Under the pieces are notes generated by a model. It was not told the DNA's origin and searched no databases. It was given only the letters and a program-made list of their open reading frames with translations. A stretch of DNA of 21,285 nucleotides, from assembly GCA_017651645.1 (NCBI GenBank), contig JAGCCO010000043.1:1-21285 (forward strand). Direction: 5' to 3'. Each line of letters begins with the position of its first letter. Position 1 is the first letter of the stretch. The translations under genes were made by a program, and so were the position numbers. Source of the stretch: Bacteroidales bacterium (GTDB taxonomy: Bacteria > Bacteroidota > Bacteroidia > Bacteroidales > F082). Below are positions 15,240 through 21,137 of the stretch, piece by piece.

Positions 15240-15276
15240 CCCTTCGACCTTTCGATAAGCTCAAGGCTCAGGGACC
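15240..15276. repeat. Palindromic repeat with a nested 15-bp insert
   Basis: CCCTTCGAC (15240-15248) and AGGCTCAGGGACC (15264-15276) are the same two halves that stand directly joined at 19402-19423. Here they are split by CTTTCGATAAGCTCA (15249-15263), which with its flanks (CC... and ...AGG) has the same imperfect palindrome pattern as the outer element. It lies between the divergent lipoprotein and polyprenyl synthase genes. Confidence 0.85.
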
Positions 15277-15311
15277 CTAATCAAAATAAAACCACAAATT
15301 TCGCTCCAAAA

Positions 15312-15342
15312 TTGTCCAATCAGGAATTAATCTTTAATTTTG
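15312..15342 (+). promoter_or_regulatory. Promoter for the polyprenyl diphosphate synthase gene
   Basis: TTG at 15312-15314 and TAATTTTG at 15335-15342 (exact TAnnTTTG) are 20 bases apart, and the ATG at 15363 follows 20 bases after the box. Both boxes and spacing fit the Bacteroidota primary sigma factor. Confidence 0.75.
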
Positions 15343-15362
15343 TGCCATCAATTTGAAATTAC

Positions 15363-16334
15363 ATGGAAAAAATCAAGCAACTGCAACAAGACTTCGCCGA
15401 GTTTCTGGCGAAAACCGACCTCAACGGTCAACCGAAAGAATTATACGAACCCATTTCCTATACCCTCCTGCAAAGCGGCAAACGTCTCCGTCCTATGCTC
15501 TGCCTTTTGGCCAACGAGATGTTTGGTGGTGACGAGCAGCAAGCCCTATGGCCTGCCTTGGCCTTGGAGACCTTCCACAACTTCACCCTGATCCACGATG
15601 ACATCATGGACAAGGCACCGTTGCGCCGCGGCAAGGAGACCGTCTACCAGAAATGGAACTCCGACATCGCCATCCTCTCCGGCGACGCCATGCTCGCCAT
15701 GGCCTTCCAATATGCCTTGAAGCCGAAGAAAGGTGCCGAAGTCGCCCAACAGCTTGGAAAGGTGGCTATCGAGATCTGCCAAGGCCAGCAAATGGACCTC
15801 AACTTCGAGACTTTAGGCAACGTGACCATTGAAGAGTATCTGGAGATGATCCGGCTGAAGACCGCCGTCCTGTTGGCCACAGCCCTCCAGATGGGCGCCA
15901 CGGTGGGAGACGCGTCCCCAGCCGACATCCAACACCTTTACGACTTCGGCATCAACATGGGCATGAGCTTCCAACTGCAGGACGACATTCTTGACCTCTA
16001 CAGCGATGTTGCGGTTTTCGGCAAGAAACACGGCGGCGACATCGCCGAGAACAAGAAAACCTACCTCTATCTGAAGGCCTTGGAACTTGCTTCGGAGAAA
16101 GACCGTAAGCGCCTCGCCTATCTCTTCACCCTCCGCATGGATCACGACGAAGAAGAGAAGATCGAAGAGGTGCAAGCCATCTACGACCACCTGCACGTGA
16201 AAGAGGCTGTCGAACAAGTCATTGCCGAATACGACCGCAAGGCTTTAGCTGCTTTGGAGGCCGTCAGTCTGCCTGAAGAAAGGAAAATACACCTACGGGC
16301 TTACGCCGAGCTACTCTCGGGTAGGAAAAAGTAA
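15363..16334 (+). CDS. Polyprenyl diphosphate synthase, probably short-chain
   Basis: This cytoplasmic prenyltransferase condenses isopentenyl diphosphate with an allylic diphosphate. The 323 residues have both aspartate-rich motifs: DDIMD (79-83, in HDDIMDKAPLRRG) and DDILD (207-211), with the binding motif Gly-Lys-x-x-Gly-Gly-Asp (GKKHGGD, 220-226) after it and SGKRLRP (38-44) near the front. Phe74, five residues before the first motif, is bulky, and the motif has no two-residue insertion. By the known chain-length rules this resembles archaeal-type GGPP synthases, so a C15-C20 product is more likely than the C40 product of IspB; the exact product is inference. It stands alone behind its own promoter and ends in a shared terminator. 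Confidence 0.9.
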   Translation: MEKIKQLQQDFAEFLAKTDLNGQPKELYEPISYTLLQSGKRLRPMLCLLANEMFGGDEQQALWPALALETFHNFTLIHDDIMDKAPLRRGKETVYQKWNSDIAILSGDAMLAMAFQYALKPKKGAEVAQQLGKVAIEICQGQQMDLNFETLGNVTIEEYLEMIRLKTAVLLATALQMGATVGDASPADIQHLYDFGINMGMSFQLQDDILDLYSDVAVFGKKHGGDIAENKKTYLYLKALELASEKDRKRLAYLFTLRMDHDEEEKIEEVQAIYDHLHVKEAVEQVIAEYDRKALAALEAVSLPEERKIHLRAYAELLSGRKK

Positions 16335-16373
16335 AAGCAAAAGAGGCCCCGAATCCGGAGCCTCTTTTGCTTT
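16334..16373. terminator. Two-way terminator after polyprenyl synthase gene
   Basis: AGCAAAAGAGGC (16336-16347) pairs perfectly with GCCTCTTTTGCT (16360-16371), extended by A/T pairs, around a 12-base loop. Both strands end in T-rich sequence, so it can also stop the converging Cys-Cys repeat gene, which ends at 16388. Confidence 0.85.
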
Positions 16374-16387
16374 CCTCTCAAAATCAA

Positions 16388-16816
16388 TTACTTTTTAGCC
16401 TTGGCTGATTTCACTTTCGACTTGTTGGCTTTCTTGGGAGCGGGCTTCACAGCCTCTTTAGACGCTTTCTTGCCTTCAGCACTCACTTTCTTTTCGGCGC
16501 AGCAGTCGTCTTTCTTCTCCGTCACTTTCTTATCAGCGCAGCAATCGCCTTTCTTCTCCGATACTTTCTTCTCAGCACAGCAGTCTTTCACTTCCTTCTT
16601 GTCGGAGGAGATTTTCTTATCAGCACAGCAGTCGTCTTTCTTCTGCTTCACAGGCTCCTGGGCAACCGTAGTGGCTGATGGCTTTTCTTGCTTCTCGGTC
16701 ACGGTGGTGGTCTCCGCTTTCTTGGCTTTCACTTCGTTTTGGGCATTCACATCTTGAATGCTCATGGCGCTCACAGCAAAGAATGCCAAAGCACCAAATA
16801 ACAGGGATTTCTTCAT
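16388..16816 (-). CDS. Secreted lysine-rich protein with four Cys-Cys repeats
   Basis: The 142 residues begin with a signal peptide (MKKSLLFGALAFFAVSAMSI...VNAQ, cleavage near residue 26). The mature part is about one third lysine and has almost no aromatic residues, so it is probably disordered. Four copies of a DCCA[DE]KK[VI] unit place cysteine pairs at 63-64, 79-80, 92-93 and 105-106, each flanked by lysines and acids; the tail is Lys/Ala/Pro-rich. The regular vicinal cysteines suggest metal or metalloid binding or disulfide linking outside the cytoplasm, but this is a guess from composition and I know no matching family. It follows queA by 85 bases on the same strand, with a weak terminator between. 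Confidence 0.85.
   Translation of the reverse strand: MKKSLLFGALAFFAVSAMSIQDVNAQNEVKAKKAETTTVTEKQEKPSATTVAQEPVKQKKDDCCADKKISSDKKEVKDCCAEKKVSEKKGDCCADKKVTEKKDDCCAEKKVSAEGKKASKEAVKPAPKKANKSKVKSAKAKK
16478..16636 (-). repeat. Internal coding repeats (four Cys-Cys units)
   Basis: This stretch encodes residues 61-113 of the Cys-Cys repeat protein. On the plus strand it reads as repeated CAGCAGTC or CAGCAATC next to TTTCTTCTC, with unit lengths of 48, 39 and 39 bases. The DNA copies are similar but not identical, suggesting past duplication with selection on the protein. Confidence 0.85.
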
Positions 16817-16874
16817 GTTGTTGTAGTTTTAGTTGTGTTTGTATTACTTGTTACTTCTGCAATTATTGTTCCAA

Positions 16875-16895
16875 AAAAGGTCGTTTTCACCTTCT
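16875..16895 (-). terminator. Weak terminator after queA
   Basis: On the minus strand AGAAGGT and ACCTTTT form a 7-bp stem (one G-T pair) with a 7-base loop, running into a short T run just after the queA stop. It is weak, and read-through into the Cys-Cys repeat gene is possible. Confidence 0.4.
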
Positions 16896-16901
16896 TTTCT
16901 G

Positions 16902-18116
16902 TCAAACAGGCAAAAAAATGCAGCTGTCGCCGTAGCTGAGGAAACGGAAACCATGCTCCATAGCGAAACGGTAGCAGTCTTTCCATCGCTCACCGATGAG
17001 GGCTGAGACCAATAGCAACAAAGTGCTTTTAGGCTGGTGGAAGTTGGTAATGAGTCCAGTGATGATACGCATCTTGTATGACGGTGCAATCATCAGGGCA
17101 GTGCTGGCCTCGAGGCGGGTCAGGGCATGCTTTTCAAGATAATCCAAGACGGTTTGCAAGGCCTCAACGGCTGTCAGCGGGGCATGTTTCTCGTACGGGA
17201 ACCACTGCTCGACATGCAACGGGCGCAAATCCAAGCCCTGCTCTTTCAGCATCACGCCAATCCAATAAAGGCTCTCCAAAGTGCGGGTACTGGTGGTGCC
17301 TACGGGGATAATGGGCTTTCCGATTTGTTTTATCAGGTTTTGTATCAACGACTTGCGGACGATGATAGTCTCTGAGTGCATGGCATGTTCGCCAATGGTC
17401 TCAGTGGCCACAGGGCGGAAGGTGCCCGCCCCGACGTGCAACGTCACTTCATCAAAGGCAAAGCCTTGGGCGTGCAAGGCCTCCATCAGGGGTTTGGTGA
17501 AATGAAGGCCTGCCGTAGGTGCCGCCACCGAGCCATCGTAACGTGCGAAGACGGTCTGGTAACGGTCGCGGTCGTCGGGCTCGGCATCGCGGTGCAGGTA
17601 TGGCGGTAAGGGGATCTCACCAGCAGCTTCCAACACCGCGGCAAGGGACAAGTATGCAGGCGTCCATGAGAACTCAATCTCAGCATACTGGTCGTTTTGC
17701 ATCAGCCGCTCGGCATAGAGCGTCACCGCTTCGTCATTCACCTTCAATGCCATCGCAAGTTTACCCTCTTTCCAACGTTTTGCATTGCCTATCAGGCACT
17801 TCCAACGCACAGGCGAGCATGCCGAGAACGCCATCTGGTAATCTTGTTCGGGTTCAAGGCAGAATACCTCGATGCGCGAACCCGTCGCTTTGTGGAACTG
17901 CAGGCGGGCGCGGATGACCTTGGTCTCATTGAAGACCAATAAGGCATCCTGTGGCAAAAAGTCTCCGATATGCTTGAATTGGGATTCGCTTATTTCGTTG
18001 TCTTTCAGCACCAACAACTTGGAGGCATCACGCTCATGCAAAGGGTATTTGGCAATGCGTTCCTCGGGCAAGGGATAGTCGTAAGCTTCGATGGAGATGT
18101 CTTTAACTGTTGTCAT
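16902..18116 (-). CDS. queA: S-adenosylmethionine:tRNA ribosyltransferase-isomerase (long form)
   Basis: QueA transfers and rearranges the ribose of S-adenosylmethionine onto preQ1 in tRNA, making epoxyqueuosine at the wobble position. Conserved stretches are VFNETKVIRARL (61-72), LPPYLHR (170-176), YQTVFA (186-191), GSVAAPTAGLHFT (195-207), VTLHVGAGTFRPV (224-236), MHSE (246-249), GTTSTRTLES (273-282), GLITNFHQPKSTLL (354-367) and SYGD (394-397). The protein has 404 residues against 356 in E. coli. The extra length is mostly an insertion of nearly 40 residues at about 283-350, between the TRTLES and ITNFH motifs. I recall such long forms in Bacteroidota, sometimes beside a shorter paralog, so this copy could be a second QueA. 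It diverges from the GtrA gene across a palindrome. Confidence 0.93.
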   Translation of the reverse strand: MTTVKDISIEAYDYPLPEERIAKYPLHERDASKLLVLKDNEISESQFKHIGDFLPQDALLVFNETKVIRARLQFHKATGSRIEVFCLEPEQDYQMAFSACSPVRWKCLIGNAKRWKEGKLAMALKVNDEAVTLYAERLMQNDQYAEIEFSWTPAYLSLAAVLEAAGEIPLPPYLHRDAEPDDRDRYQTVFARYDGSVAAPTAGLHFTKPLMEALHAQGFAFDEVTLHVGAGTFRPVATETIGEHAMHSETIIVRKSLIQNLIKQIGKPIIPVGTTSTRTLESLYWIGVMLKEQGLDLRPLHVEQWFPYEKHAPLTAVEALQTVLDYLEKHALTRLEASTALMIAPSYKMRIITGLITNFHQPKSTLLLLVSALIGERWKDCYRFAMEHGFRFLSYGDSCIFLPV

Positions 18117-18125
18117 CTATGAAAA

Positions 18126-18162
18126 TTTGCGCAAAAATAGGGAAATTTCCCTATTTTTGCGC
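18126..18162. promoter_or_regulatory. 34-bp perfect palindrome with outward -7 boxes between queA and gtrA-like gene
   Basis: Positions 18129-18162 form a perfect inverted repeat with no loop; each arm is GCGCAAAAATAGGGAAA or its complement. Each strand therefore reads TATTTTTG, an exact TAnnTTTG: plus strand at 18152-18159, minus strand at 18132-18139. For the plus strand a -33 TTTG stands at 18126-18129, 22 bases upstream. For the minus strand only a TTG (18165-18167) at a long distance is seen. Leaders would be 15-20 bases in both directions. It may be a symmetric divergent promoter, an operator for a dimeric regulator, or both. Confidence 0.8.
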
Positions 18163-18176
18163 TTCAATTTATCGAA

Positions 18177-18584
18177 ATGAAAATCCTACTCAAGATAGAA
18201 CTGACCCGTGAATTTCTGCTGAAGTTCCTGAAATTCGGCGTGGTGGGCTTCTCGGGCGTGTTTGTCAACTTCGGTGTCACCTATGTGTGCAAGGAATGGC
18301 TGAAGTGGAACAAATACCTGAGCAACATCTTGGGTTTCATCTTTGCCGCCACGACCAATTACCTCCTCAACCGCATCTGGACCTTCGAAAGCACCAATCC
18401 GCAAGTTGGAATCGAGTATGCAAAATACTTCGGCATCGCCTTGGTGGGTCTAGGCATCGACACGTTTACGGTGTGGCTGCTCAACGGCAAACTGAAATGG
18501 AACTTCTACCTCAGCAAAGTCTTCGCCGTAGGTGCCTCCACTTTATGGAATTTCTTCGGTAATTTATTCTTTACTTTCGCTTAA
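18177..18584 (+). CDS. GtrA-family membrane protein
   Basis: The 135 residues carry four membrane helices and the GtrA/DPMS family landmarks: FLKFGVVGFSGVFVNFGVTY near the start, NYLLNRIWTFES in the first loop, and WNFFGNLFFTFA at the end. Members are thought to help flip or present lipid-linked sugars (undecaprenyl-phosphate glucose and similar) for surface glycan modification. No glycosyltransferase or sugar gene lies beside it, so the substrate is open. Its promoter lies in the palindrome shared with queA. The 161 bases downstream hold no gene, only a pair of direct repeats. Confidence 0.9.
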   Translation: MKILLKIELTREFLLKFLKFGVVGFSGVFVNFGVTYVCKEWLKWNKYLSNILGFIFAATTNYLLNRIWTFESTNPQVGIEYAKYFGIALVGLGIDTFTVWLLNGKLKWNFYLSKVFAVGASTLWNFFGNLFFTFA

Positions 18585-18642
18585 TACTGAAGCGGAAAAA
18601 ACACGACTTGAAACGGGAACGGGGACATGCATGAAAGGTTAA

Positions 18643-18680
18643 GACCCATATCTCAACTTTTTTTGACCCATATCTCAACT
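18643..18680. repeat. Two 16-bp direct repeats, 22-bp period
   Basis: GACCCATATCTCAACT occurs at 18643-18658 and again, identical, at 18665-18680, separated by TTTTTT. It lies in the 161-base gap between the convergent gtrA-like and cdd genes, which otherwise contains no gene and no clear terminator. Repeated blocks like this occur at the ends of IS21-type insertion sequences, so it may be a remnant end, or a tandem protein-binding site. Confidence 0.75.
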
Positions 18681-18745
18681 GAAAACACTATGGGGTTTAG
18701 GAGAGGGATGTGCGGGGTCTAGCCGCCTACTGAATTTGTTCTCAG

Positions 18746-19231
18746 TTACAGGAACTTTTCAAGGAAGACAAACGGCATCAGCGACTCGACGCCGTCGAAG
18801 ACCATGACAGGTCCCGTGTCGCCTTGGCAAAGCACACGCAAAGGCCTTTTGGAAGCCTGTTCCACCTCTACCATCACCTGGCGGCAAGCCCCGCAAGGGG
18901 CGACAGGTTCTTCGATGGCTTTCGTATCCGACCAAGCTGTCACCGCCAAAGCCTCGATGGGCTCACCCGGATATTGTGCCATGGCAGAAAACATCGCCAC
19001 ACGTTCGGCACACAAGCCACTGGGATAGGCCGCATTCTCAACGTTATTGCCCAACACGATCGCACCGTTGGCCAGACGCACAGCCGCGCCTACATGGAAT
19101 TTCGAATAAGGGGCGTAAGCATTCCTTGCAGCTTCATGAGCCTTGTGCATCAACTCGGCATCCCGAGGCTGCAACTCATCCATGGAATCGTACACCTCGT
19201 AAGGACAGACAAACTGTTTCTTCGTAATCAT
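18746..19231 (-). CDS. cdd: Cytidine deaminase
   Basis: The enzyme converts cytidine and deoxycytidine to uridine forms in pyrimidine salvage. The 161 residues have the zinc site complete: Cys74 and catalytic Glu76 in SGLCAERVA, and Cys113 and Cys116 in APCGACRQ. The substrate-binding segment YSKFHVGAAV (42-51) and NNVENAAYPSG (62-72) are present. The size fits the small tetrameric class, with about 25 extra residues at the N-terminus. It has its own promoter, which overlaps the terminator of the upstream gene, and so is probably transcribed alone. Confidence 0.95.
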   Translation of the reverse strand: MITKKQFVCPYEVYDSMDELQPRDAELMHKAHEAARNAYAPYSKFHVGAAVRLANGAIVLGNNVENAAYPSGLCAERVAMFSAMAQYPGEPIEALAVTAWSDTKAIEEPVAPCGACRQVMVEVEQASKRPLRVLCQGDTGPVMVFDGVESLMPFVFLEKFL

Positions 19232-19260
19232 AGTATTGCCCTTTCCAGAATTTTACGGCA

Positions 19261-19292
19261 CAAAGATAATGAAAAACATTTAATGGCACAAA
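19261..19292 (-). promoter_or_regulatory. Promoter for cdd
   Basis: On the minus strand TTTG (19289-19292) and TATCTTTG (19261-19268, exact TAnnTTTG) are 20 bases apart, and the ATG follows after about 30 bases. The -33 box lies in the T run of the upstream gene's terminator, so the two signals share bases. Confidence 0.8.
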
Positions 19293-19320
19293 AAAAGCCG
19301 ACAACTTATGTTATCGGCTT
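19288..19320 (-). terminator. Terminator of the secreted beta-rich protein gene
   Basis: On the minus strand AAGCCGATAAC pairs with GTTGTCGGCTT (one T-G pair) around the loop ATAA, followed by a run of T. It lies 13 bases beyond the stop codon. Confidence 0.85.
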
Positions 19321-19332
19321 CTGGAGTCTCCA

Positions 19333-20631
19333 TCAATGAAATACCAACTTGAAGCGGTTGGCGTAGTCGGTCGTCTTGGCGGTAAAGGTGTAGGAGGCTG
19401 GCCCTTCGACAGGCTCAGGGACCAGCAGGTCAACGTCCGCACCTGTCAAGCTGTCGATAAGGTGCAGGTATTTGAAGTTGAGAGTTGTTGAGACGGTTAA
19501 TGTGTAGGTGCCGTCTTCTTTGGCTTTAAAGTTGATCGGCATTTCGCCTTGGGATTCGGCATTGACTACGGCGTAATCCATATTGTCCAGCGGAATATAG
19601 AGCTTCGTGCTGTTGGGGTGAAGTTGGAACTTGGGCAACTGGCGGCCATGATCAAAGCGGACAATGACGCGGTCGATGACATTGCTTCCATTGCTGAGGT
19701 TGAGAGCGACCATCGAGTCCTTGGCTTCGGGTGAAGTGGTGCTGAAGGTCACGGTATCCCCAATCCCATCGGCGACCACGAAGATGCCTTCCATAGCCGC
19801 GACAGTGTCGGTCTGGGTGGGTATAATCTCATCGCCATCAGGATTCATTACATAAAAGTCGCGGTCGACGTAGGCGGTCACAGCGAAGGGGTTGCCCACA
19901 AGGTTCCAGCCGGAAAAACGGGCCTCTGGGTCATAGACTAGCGGCACTTCGACAGGCTCAGTGGCCGCGTATGGCGTGCCGTTGAAGATGAGGCTGGTGG
20001 TGGTGCTGTTGGCATAGAGGTAACCCTGCCCAGGAACCAGATCGAATCCATCCTCTTCGCCTTTGTAGTTGACCCATTCCAGAGGATCGGCGGATGGGTT
20101 GAAGGAATAGAGGTCGTACCCCGATTCGGTGGAAAGCATATTATTCACATTTGCCGGGTTCACCTCTCCGATGGGCGAAGCGATAAGGTAGAAGTTGCCA
20201 TTGGTGTCGCCATAGCCAGCGATGTCCTTGGTAAAGGTTCCTGTAGTGACGAAGTTAAGAACGACAGGTGTTGAAGGCAAGCCCCAACCCGTTTCTAACG
20301 TCGTTAGTGTTGTAGAGCAACCGCTGTATTCTGCTCCTGTTGCATGGTCGTAGAGCTTGAACGAAACGGTTTCGTCATTATTGTCAAAATAGACCTGCGT
20401 CCATGCCAGCTCATCTTCAATCCTGACACGTTGGGAAGCGCGAACGACATCGCCCACAAAAGCACCCACTTCAATCTCGTCGGAAGTCTGCACTACGCCA
20501 TCAATTTGGACTTGAATCGTCACAGGCATGTTGGTTTCGTAGGCATTCACACTAAATGAATATTGTTGTTGAGCATTCACCATTCCGCAAAGAAACATCA
20601 ATGCAGCTACTATCAAAAACACTTTTTTCAT
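19333..20631 (-). CDS. Secreted beta-rich protein resembling type IX substrates but without sorting domain
   Basis: The 432 residues start with a signal peptide (MKKVFLIVAALMFLCGMVNA). The mature protein is rich in Thr, Val, Asp and aromatic strands, with GWNLVGNPF (241-249), a motif common in large secreted Bacteroidota surface proteins. The C-terminal part (LHLIDSLTGADVDLL then ASYTFTAKTTDYANRFKLVF) resembles the domain that usually precedes a type IX sorting domain. Here the protein stops two residues later, with no remnant of a sorting domain in the bases before the terminator. The insert VPEPVEGP (404-411) corresponds to a palindromic DNA repeat. Function unknown; likely surface or periplasmic. 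Its promoter is at 20679-20686. Confidence 0.85.
   Translation of the reverse strand: MKKVFLIVAALMFLCGMVNAQQQYSFSVNAYETNMPVTIQVQIDGVVQTSDEIEVGAFVGDVVRASQRVRIEDELAWTQVYFDNNDETVSFKLYDHATGAEYSGCSTTLTTLETGWGLPSTPVVLNFVTTGTFTKDIAGYGDTNGNFYLIASPIGEVNPANVNNMLSTESGYDLYSFNPSADPLEWVNYKGEEDGFDLVPGQGYLYANSTTTSLIFNGTPYAATEPVEVPLVYDPEARFSGWNLVGNPFAVTAYVDRDFYVMNPDGDEIIPTQTDTVAAMEGIFVVADGIGDTVTFSTTSPEAKDSMVALNLSNGSNVIDRVIVRFDHGRQLPKFQLHPNSTKLYIPLDNMDYAVVNAESQGEMPINFKAKEDGTYTLTVSTTLNFKYLHLIDSLTGADVDLLVPEPVEGPASYTFTAKTTDYANRFKLVFH
19399..19423. repeat. Palindromic repeat inside a coding region
   Basis: CCCTTCGAC and AGGCTCAGGGACC stand joined here (19402-19423); the same halves flank a 15-base insert at 15240-15276. 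On the coding strand it reads Val-Pro-Glu-Pro-Val-Glu-Gly-Pro, 24 bases in frame. The repeat type is widely dispersed in bacterial genomes, to my knowledge. Confidence 0.85.
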
Positions 20632-20678
20632 ATCGTGGTTATAATCGTTTCTTGTTGTTATTCCAATTAATAAGACTG

Positions 20679-20686
20679 CAAAAATA
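20679..20686 (-). promoter_or_regulatory. Likely -7 box for the secreted beta-rich protein gene
   Basis: The minus strand reads TATTTTTG, an exact TAnnTTTG, 47 bases before the start codon. No TTTG is seen at the -33 distance, only an A-rich stretch. Confidence 0.55.
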
Positions 20687-20774
20687 CAGTTTTTTTTCTT
20701 TCTCGCTTAGATTTTCAGCATTTGAAAAGCTATTATTTACGCTCTTATTCTACTTCATAACACGGTGGTCCCAT

Positions 20775-20810
20775 GAAAAAAGAGAGACGCCACCGCGGTG
20801 GCGTCTCTCT
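20775..20810 (-). terminator. Strong terminator after the 88-residue protein gene
   Basis: AGAGAGACGCCACCG (20781-20795) is followed at once by its exact complement (20796-20810), a 30-bp perfect palindrome centred on CCGCGG. On the minus strand it is followed by a run of T. It lies 26 bases beyond the stop codon. The bases between here and 20686 hold no gene. Confidence 0.9.
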
Positions 20811-20836
20811 GCGAATTCAAAATCACAAAGTGATTA

Positions 20837-21103
20837 TTATTCCTCGCGTTTCTTGGCGAAGGCGTATGCTGCGCCGAGACCGATGAGGACGGCGATGCCG
20901 CTGCCCACGGGGGCGGGCTGGTTGCCTACCAAACCGTGATCACCCGGGAGACCCGGCATTGAAGGGTCGCGGTTGTATAAGCTAAGCGAGGTATTGTTGT
21001 CTTCAGCAACTGCTTGACCTTGACCGAACAATCCGCCGCCTTCAGCGTACGAGGCCATGCCCAAACCGAGGACGATGGCGAGTGTTAATGCTAATTTCTT
21101 CAT
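20837..21103 (-). CDS. Small exported protein with anchor-like C-terminal tail
   Basis: The 88-residue product has a signal peptide (MKKLALTLAIVLGLGMASYA) and a short Gly/Asn-rich middle with DPSMPGLPGDHGLVG. The tail has three parts: the motif PAPVGSG (63-69), one hydrophobic helix (about 69-83, IAVLIGLGAAYAFA) and a charged end KKREE. This order resembles C-terminal sorting signals such as PEP-CTERM or the Bacteroidota PID-CTERM type. I recall short Bacteroidales proteins with similar PVGSG...GAAYA...KKR tails but know no assigned function. It lies 34 bases after a type IX substrate gene on the same strand and ends at a strong terminator, so the two may be co-transcribed. Confidence 0.82.
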   Translation of the reverse strand: MKKLALTLAIVLGLGMASYAEGGGLFGQGQAVAEDNNTSLSLYNRDPSMPGLPGDHGLVGNQPAPVGSGIAVLIGLGAAYAFAKKREE

Positions 21104-21137
21104 CGTATTTTGTGTTTTTAATGATTAGACAATAGTA

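Noticed and set aside
16478..16636. Possible CRISPR-like array
   Set aside because: Units are inside a reading frame, differ in sequence, keep the protein frame and have no unique spacers.
16388..16816. Metallothionein annotation for the Cys-Cys repeat protein
   Set aside because: Bacterial metallothioneins are small cytoplasmic proteins with C-x-C patterns; this one has a signal peptide and only vicinal pairs, so the name would be unsupported.
18585..18745. Short gene or transposase fragment in the gtrA/cdd gap
   Set aside because: No open frame with protein-like content; only the direct repeats can be supported.
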